Assembly (NCBI RefSeq): GCF_001886715.1
Contig: NZ_CP018082.1
Location: forward strand, 5,704,001-5,768,000
DNA from: Nocardia mangyaensis
GTDB taxonomy: Bacteria; Actinomycetota; Actinomycetes; Mycobacteriales; Mycobacteriaceae
Direction: 5' to 3'
Length of the DNA stretch: 64,000 nt
Under the pieces are notes generated by a model, which was given only the letters and a program-made list of their open reading frames with translations, had not been told where the DNA came from and ran no database searches. Within the stretch, counting starts at the first letter, position 1. Each line of letters starts with the position of its first letter. The translations under genes were made by a program, and so were the position numbers. Shown here one piece after another: positions 60,340 to 64,000 of the stretch.

Positions 60340-60365
60340 GGCCGCGCACACGCGGCGCCAGCCGC
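60340..60365 (-). repeat. Dispersed palindromic element, copy 3 (inverted)
   Basis: On the minus strand the exact 15-mer GCGGCTGGCGCCGCG, then TGTGCGCGGCC. It abuts the desA2 stop codon and fills the gap between two convergent genes. Confidence 0.55.
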
Positions 60366-61219
60366 TATTGATACAGCGCGAGTTCCGCGCGAGCCTTGTC
60401 GCCTTCCTCGGTGAGATCGGTGCGGGTGAAGATGTTCCAGCGCCGCAGCAGCGGCTTGAACACCAGCTCGCCCTCGTTCGCGCGGTCGTAGATGCCCGCG
60501 GCGGCCAGCGCCTCGTCGCTGGACCCGCCGCCGGGCAGCTCCACAAAGGGCACCCGGAAATCGGCGACCCGGTCGGCGATGGCGCGCACCGCCTGATCGG
60601 GGGTCAGGTCGAGCGCGGCGGAGACCAGTTCGGCGAAGAACTCGGCCTGCAGCTCGTCGTCGGCGGCCAGCTTCTCGGCCATCGAGGTGACGATCGGGTT
60701 CTCGCCCAGCGCGGCGGTGTTGCGATGACGGATCGCGGCGGCGGCCTCTTCGAACGCGCAGGTGGCCAGCACGTCGATCAGATGCATCGGGGCACGGTTG
60801 AAGCCCTCGGTCATGTGCGCCATGCGCGCCCGCTCCAGGGCCACCGGGTCCACCGCGCGGGTGAGCATGAGGTAGTTGCGGATCATGATCTCGTGACGGT
60901 TCTCCTCCGCCGTCCACCGGCCGACCCAGCGCCACCACGCGCCGGTGCGCAGATATTTGCCGAGTTCGCGATGGTAGGAGGGCAGGTTGTCGGCGACGAG
61001 GACACTCACCGTCAGCGCGAGCCGCGCGGTATCGCTGAGCTCGGACTGTTCGGGGGTCCAGTCGGTGCCGCCGAGGAAGGCGAAGTTGCGGCCGTCCGAC
61101 CACGGCACTTGCTCGTGCGGCTGCCAGCCGTCGGCCACCTCGATGTGCCGACGCAGGTTCGTTTCCACCGCGTCCTCGAGGGAATCCAGGAGCTCTCGAT
61201 CGGTCAAAGTTTTCTGCAC
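60365..61219 (-). CDS. desA2: Acyl-[ACP] desaturase, DesA2-type
   Basis: 284-aa ferritin-like protein homologous to the stearoyl-ACP desaturases; Rv1094 equivalent. The first di-iron motif EENRH (AEENRHEIMI) is intact; the second region FEEAAAAIRHRN deviates from the canonical EExxH spacing, so activity may differ. DesA2 in mycobacteria is tied to mycolic acid synthesis. GTG 61219 follows a leaderless -10. Confidence 0.9.
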   Translation of the reverse strand: MQKTLTDRELLDSLEDAVETNLRRHIEVADGWQPHEQVPWSDGRNFAFLGGTDWTPEQSELSDTARLALTVSVLVADNLPSYHRELGKYLRTGAWWRWVGRWTAEENRHEIMIRNYLMLTRAVDPVALERARMAHMTEGFNRAPMHLIDVLATCAFEEAAAAIRHRNTAALGENPIVTSMAEKLAADDELQAEFFAELVSAALDLTPDQAVRAIADRVADFRVPFVELPGGGSSDEALAAAGIYDRANEGELVFKPLLRRWNIFTRTDLTEEGDKARAELALYQ

Positions 61220-61225
61220 TCAGCC

Positions 61226-61231
61226 AACCTA
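61226..61231 (-). promoter_or_regulatory. -10 hexamer TAGGTT, leaderless start of desA2
   Basis: TAGGTT then 6 nt then GTG on the minus strand. Confidence 0.5.
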
Positions 61232-61297
61232 GTACCTGTGCCGCGAGCGCGGGGACCAATGGGTCAACCGGCCCCCGCGCCGGCGCAGGTCACAAAC

Positions 61298-61903
61298 TCA
61301 TTTGGGGGTCACGGTGATTTCGCCGTCGACCCAGGTGATGGTGCCGCCGGTGAATTCGCTCTGCTTGCCGCCCGCGACATCCTCTTCGTCGCTGACCGGG
61401 TAGCCGAGGGTCCCGTTGGCGCCGCCGTTGGCCTCCCAGGCCTCCCGGATCTCACCCCAGACGATGTGGGCGCCCGAGTCGCTGCTCCAGTAGATGGTGC
61501 CGCCCTCGAAGTCCTGGTATTCGCCGCCGTTGGGGCCCGATTCCTGGGCCTCTTCCGGCGCACCGAGCGGGCTGGTCGCCCCACCCACGGCGACGTACTT
61601 GTTGTACACCTCACCCGAGATGGTGATCTCGCCGTTGGGCGTGGAGATGGTGGTCGACTCGCCCGCGGCAGCCGTGGTGGTGGCCATGGCTTCGGCACCA
61701 GGGGAGGTGGTCATCTCCGAACCCATGCCTTCTTCGGGCGACGTCGTCGAGCCCGCGCCGCCCGGCATCGTGGTGACCACGCTGGAGATGGCCGAATCGA
61801 CCGCGTCGTTGTTGTCGTCGGTGCAGCCTGCGGCGAGCAGCAGACCGGCCGCGGCGAGAGCGGCGGCGCCTCCGGTTGCAGTACGTCGAGCGAAGTGGTT
61901 CAT
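61298..61903 (-). CDS. LGFP-repeat lipoprotein
   Basis: 201 aa. Signal peptide with lipobox LLAAGC, then a Thr/Ser/Gly-rich spacer (about 30-95) and two LGFP repeats (VGGATSPLGAPE, NGGANGTLGYPVSDE) separated by the YQDFEGGTIYWS segment. LGFP repeats anchor or bind to the cell wall, as in the corynebacterial mycolyltransferase PS1. ATG 61903 has AGAGG 6 nt upstream. Follows desA2 upstream on the same strand. Confidence 0.87.
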   Translation of the reverse strand: MNHFARRTATGGAAALAAAGLLLAAGCTDDNNDAVDSAISSVVTTMPGGAGSTTSPEEGMGSEMTTSPGAEAMATTTAAAGESTTISTPNGEITISGEVYNKYVAVGGATSPLGAPEEAQESGPNGGEYQDFEGGTIYWSSDSGAHIVWGEIREAWEANGGANGTLGYPVSDEEDVAGGKQSEFTGGTITWVDGEITVTPK

Positions 61904-62084
61904 ATCCATCCTCTCGCGAGTGGCCCCCCGGGGGCACGCCCCCGGATGGAGCCTGGCCGACATCCGCAACGGCCCGGCGGAACAGTGTTCGCCGAGCCGT
62001 TGCTGGATTGGTGTCGCCGCGGATAATACCCACAGTTCGCCGATATCAAACGCATTTCGGCCGGTGAGGCGGCCGGTTGCCGGG

Positions 62085-63470
62085 CTATGCGCTGGGGCCG
62101 TACTCCTCGAGCATTTCGGTCACCAGGGCCGCGATCGGTGAGCGTTCGCTCCGGGTGAGCGTGATGTGCGCGAAAAGCGGGTGGCCCTTCAGTTTTTCGA
62201 TCACGGCGGCCACGCCGTCGTGCCTGCCGACCCGCAGATTGTCGCGCTGGGCGACATCGTGGGTGAGCACCACCCGCGAACCGGTGCCGAGGCGGCTCAA
62301 CACGGTCAGCAGCACATTGCGCTCGAGCGACTGCGCCTCGTCGACGATCACGAAGGAATCGTGCAGTGACCGGCCGCGGATGTGGGTCAGCGGCAGCACT
62401 TCGAGCATGTCACGGCTGAGCACCTCCTCCATCACCTCCCGGCTGGCCAGCCCGTCGAGGGTGTCGAAGACGGCCTGTGCCCACGGACCCATCTTCTCGC
62501 TCTCGGAACCGGGCAGGTAGCCCAGTTCCTGCCCGCCCACCGCGTACAGCGGCCGGAACACGACCACCTTGCGCTGGGTCCGTCGCTCGAGCACCGCCTC
62601 CAGTCCGGCGGTCAGCGCGAGCGCGGACTTGCCGGTACCGGCGCGCCCGCCCATCGACACGATGCCGATGCTCTCGTCGAGCAACAGGTCCAGCGCGATC
62701 CGCTGCTCGGCCGAACGCCCGTGCAGCCCGAAGGCCTCCCGTTCGCGCACCAACTGCACCCGCTTGTCCGCGGTGACCCGGCCCAGCGCGCTCGAGCTGC
62801 TGCCGAGCAACCGGATTCCGGTGTGGCAGGGCAGTTCTCGCGCATCGTCCAGGTCGATCACCGAGTCCGCGTAGAGCTGGTCGATCTGGGCACTGGCGAC
62901 GTCGAGTTCGACCATCCCGCTCCAGCCGGAGGTCACCACGTCCTGTGCGTGGTACTCATCCGCGGCCAGCCCGACCGCGCTCGCCTTGACGCGCAGCGGG
63001 ATGTCCTTGGACACCAGGACCACGTCCTCGCCCTCGGCCGAGAAGTTCAGCGCGCAGGCGAGAATGCGGGAATCGTTGGTGTCGGAGCGGAAGCCGGCGG
63101 GCAGTACCGAGGGGTCGGTGTGATTGAGCTCCACCTGCATGGTGCCGCCGTCGGTGCCGATGGGCAGTGCCTGATCGAGCCTGCCGTGCTGCACACGCAG
63201 GTCATCGAGCATGCGCAGCGCTTCGCGGGCGAACCAGCCGAGTTCGTGGTGGTGTCGCTTGGCCTCCAGTTCACTGATCACGACCAGGGGTAGGACCACC
63301 CGATGTTCACCGAACCGAGTCACGGCCCAGGGATCGGAGAGGAGAACGGAGGTGTCGACGACGAAAGTCTTTCGACCGGTACGCGAGGGGCTGGCCCCCT
63401 TCTTCGAGGCTTGCTTGGAGTTAGAGGCCGTGTGCTTCGCGGAAGCGGAAACGGAGCGTGCAGCAGTCAC
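62085..63470 (-). CDS. phoH2: PhoH2: PIN domain plus PhoH ATPase
   Basis: 461-aa RNA helicase/ribonuclease type protein (Rv1095-like). N-terminal PIN nuclease domain with [13 protein letters not shown] (Asp39) and [15 protein letters not shown]-terminal PhoH domain with Walker [10 protein letters not shown] near residue 275 and Walker [14 protein letters not shown] 63470 has AAGGAG 6 nt upstream; an ATG at 63494 would extend it. In mycobacteria a short antitoxin frame precedes phoH2; none could be supported here. Confidence 0.92.
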   Translation of the reverse strand: MTAARSVSASAKHTASNSKQASKKGASPSRTGRKTFVVDTSVLLSDPWAVTRFGEHRVVLPLVVISELEAKRHHHELGWFAREALRMLDDLRVQHGRLDQALPIGTDGGTMQVELNHTDPSVLPAGFRSDTNDSRILACALNFSAEGEDVVLVSKDIPLRVKASAVGLAADEYHAQDVVTSGWSGMVELDVASAQIDQLYADSVIDLDDARELPCHTGIRLLGSSSSALGRVTADKRVQLVREREAFGLHGRSAEQRIALDLLLDESIGIVSMGGRAGTGKSALALTAGLEAVLERRTQRKVVVFRPLYAVGGQELGYLPGSESEKMGPWAQAVFDTLDGLASREVMEEVLSRDMLEVLPLTHIRGRSLHDSFVIVDEAQSLERNVLLTVLSRLGTGSRVVLTHDVAQRDNLRVGRHDGVAAVIEKLKGHPLFAHITLTRSERSPIAALVTEMLEEYGPSA

Positions 63471-63755
63471 GGTGGGCTCCTTATGTGTTCGCACGGCACC
63501 CGCACGAACGATCTCGCTGGACCGGTCCGTCCTGGTAGGTGGGTGACGCGCTGGTCAACCACCACGAGGACCGGGTGCCGGCCCTCTCGCACTGAGTAGC
63601 TCAGTCACGGTCAGGACCTCCCGTACGAGCCACACCGACGCGGCCCGCATCTTTGACGCTACCGCCGAACCGGTGGCGGCGCTGGCGGACCGACCCACGT
63701 GTCCGTGAATTTGTCGTTAACCGGCGCGAACGGCCCGGCACCGCGCGTCGGCGAC

Positions 63756-63761
63756 TACAGT
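63756..63761 (+). promoter_or_regulatory. -10 hexamer TACAGT, leaderless start at 63769
   Basis: TACAGT then 7 nt then ATG. Confidence 0.5.
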
Positions 63762-63768
63762 CGAAGGC

Positions 63769-64000
63769 ATGGCCGATGACCAGGATCTGGAGCAGCTGTC
63801 GTCGAAGGAACTCCACGACCGGGCGGTGCGCAGCGCGGTCCGGCACGGGGACGTGAAGTTCCTCTGGGAGTTGCTGAAGTCGATTCCGGCCGCGCAGGCC
63901 GAGGCGGGCGAACTCGGCGAGAGCGCGGCCGACATCAAGTACGTGCTGCCGATGATCGACGACTATTTCCACGCCGGTGACGGCAAACTCGCTGAAGTTC
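63769..64000 (+). CDS. Hypothetical protein (3' truncated by window edge)
   Basis: 77 codons visible. Helical and charged: DLEQLSSKELHDRAVRSAVR, FLWELLKSIPAAQAEAGELG, YVLPMIDDYFHAGDGKL. No family recognised. Leaderless start; divergent from phoH2. Confidence 0.65.
   Translation, partial: MADDQDLEQLSSKELHDRAVRSAVRHGDVKFLWELLKSIPAAQAEAGELGESAADIKYVLPMIDDYFHAGDGKLAEV

Noticed and set aside
63471..63600. Possible antitoxin gene before phoH2
   Set aside because: Mycobacterial phoH2 has one, but here only an eight-residue extension of the PhoH2 frame was seen; no separate supported frame.

Overview
The window is high-GC actinobacterial DNA from a mycolic-acid bacterium of the order Mycobacteriales (Corynebacteriales), most likely Nocardia or a close relative. 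This rests on recognisable genes for F420 (fbiC), mycothiol (mshB), phosphatidylinositol mannosides (pimE, lpqW), a DesA2-type acyl-ACP desaturase and a type I cholesterol oxidase. GTG starts are frequent, and about a dozen genes have a TANNNT hexamer 6-7 nt before the start codon, the layout of leaderless transcripts. No tRNA, rRNA or CRISPR array was seen.

Region 1 (1-17.3 kb) is a conserved core block: truncated cholesterol oxidase, dapC-fdxA, fbiC, a PH-domain pair, TetR and DUF1622 genes, a small membrane protein, mshB-lpqW, typA, a small Cys/Lys protein, pterin dehydratase and pimE. The content resembles M. tuberculosis Rv1157c-Rv1178. LpqW and PimE act at the same branch of PIM/LAM synthesis.

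Region 2 (17.3-29.7 kb) is accessory: a protein with serine at every third residue, a complete IS481-family element, a Tat-exported DUF1906 protein, a tandem-duplicated protein, a CHAP protein, XRE and MarR regulators with an MFS exporter, a DoxX protein with fourteen 11-residue repeats, a methyltransferase, an alpha/beta hydrolase and an AlkD-like protein.

Region 3 (29.7-45.2 kb) holds ychF, a quinone-reductase-like MDR enzyme, AraC/VOC, cstA-ybdD, an alkylation-repair cluster (Ada-AlkA fusion, Ogt), a YczE-like membrane protein, sbcCD and rmuC.

Region 4 (45.3-64 kb) is a second core block resembling Rv1094-Rv1111c: DUF6542 membrane protein, ispH, lipid-droplet protein, xseAB, DUF4245, glpX, fum, desA2, an LGFP lipoprotein and phoH2. 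It is interrupted at 49.7-56.9 kb by a seven-gene operon: amidohydrolase, FAD oxidoreductase, a four-gene NMT1/SsuA-type ABC importer and a LacI regulator. A 26-bp near-palindrome with a central CG overlaps the first ribosome binding site. This is the best candidate for an uncharacterised catabolic or salvage system here.

Other notable structure: the IS481 element sits in a CTAG between two convergent stop codons and its duplicated target supplies stop codons on both strands; a 15-base motif within a family of GC-rich palindromes recurs in intergenic positions, mostly just after stop codons; and SbcC carries a disordered insert in one coiled-coil arm.
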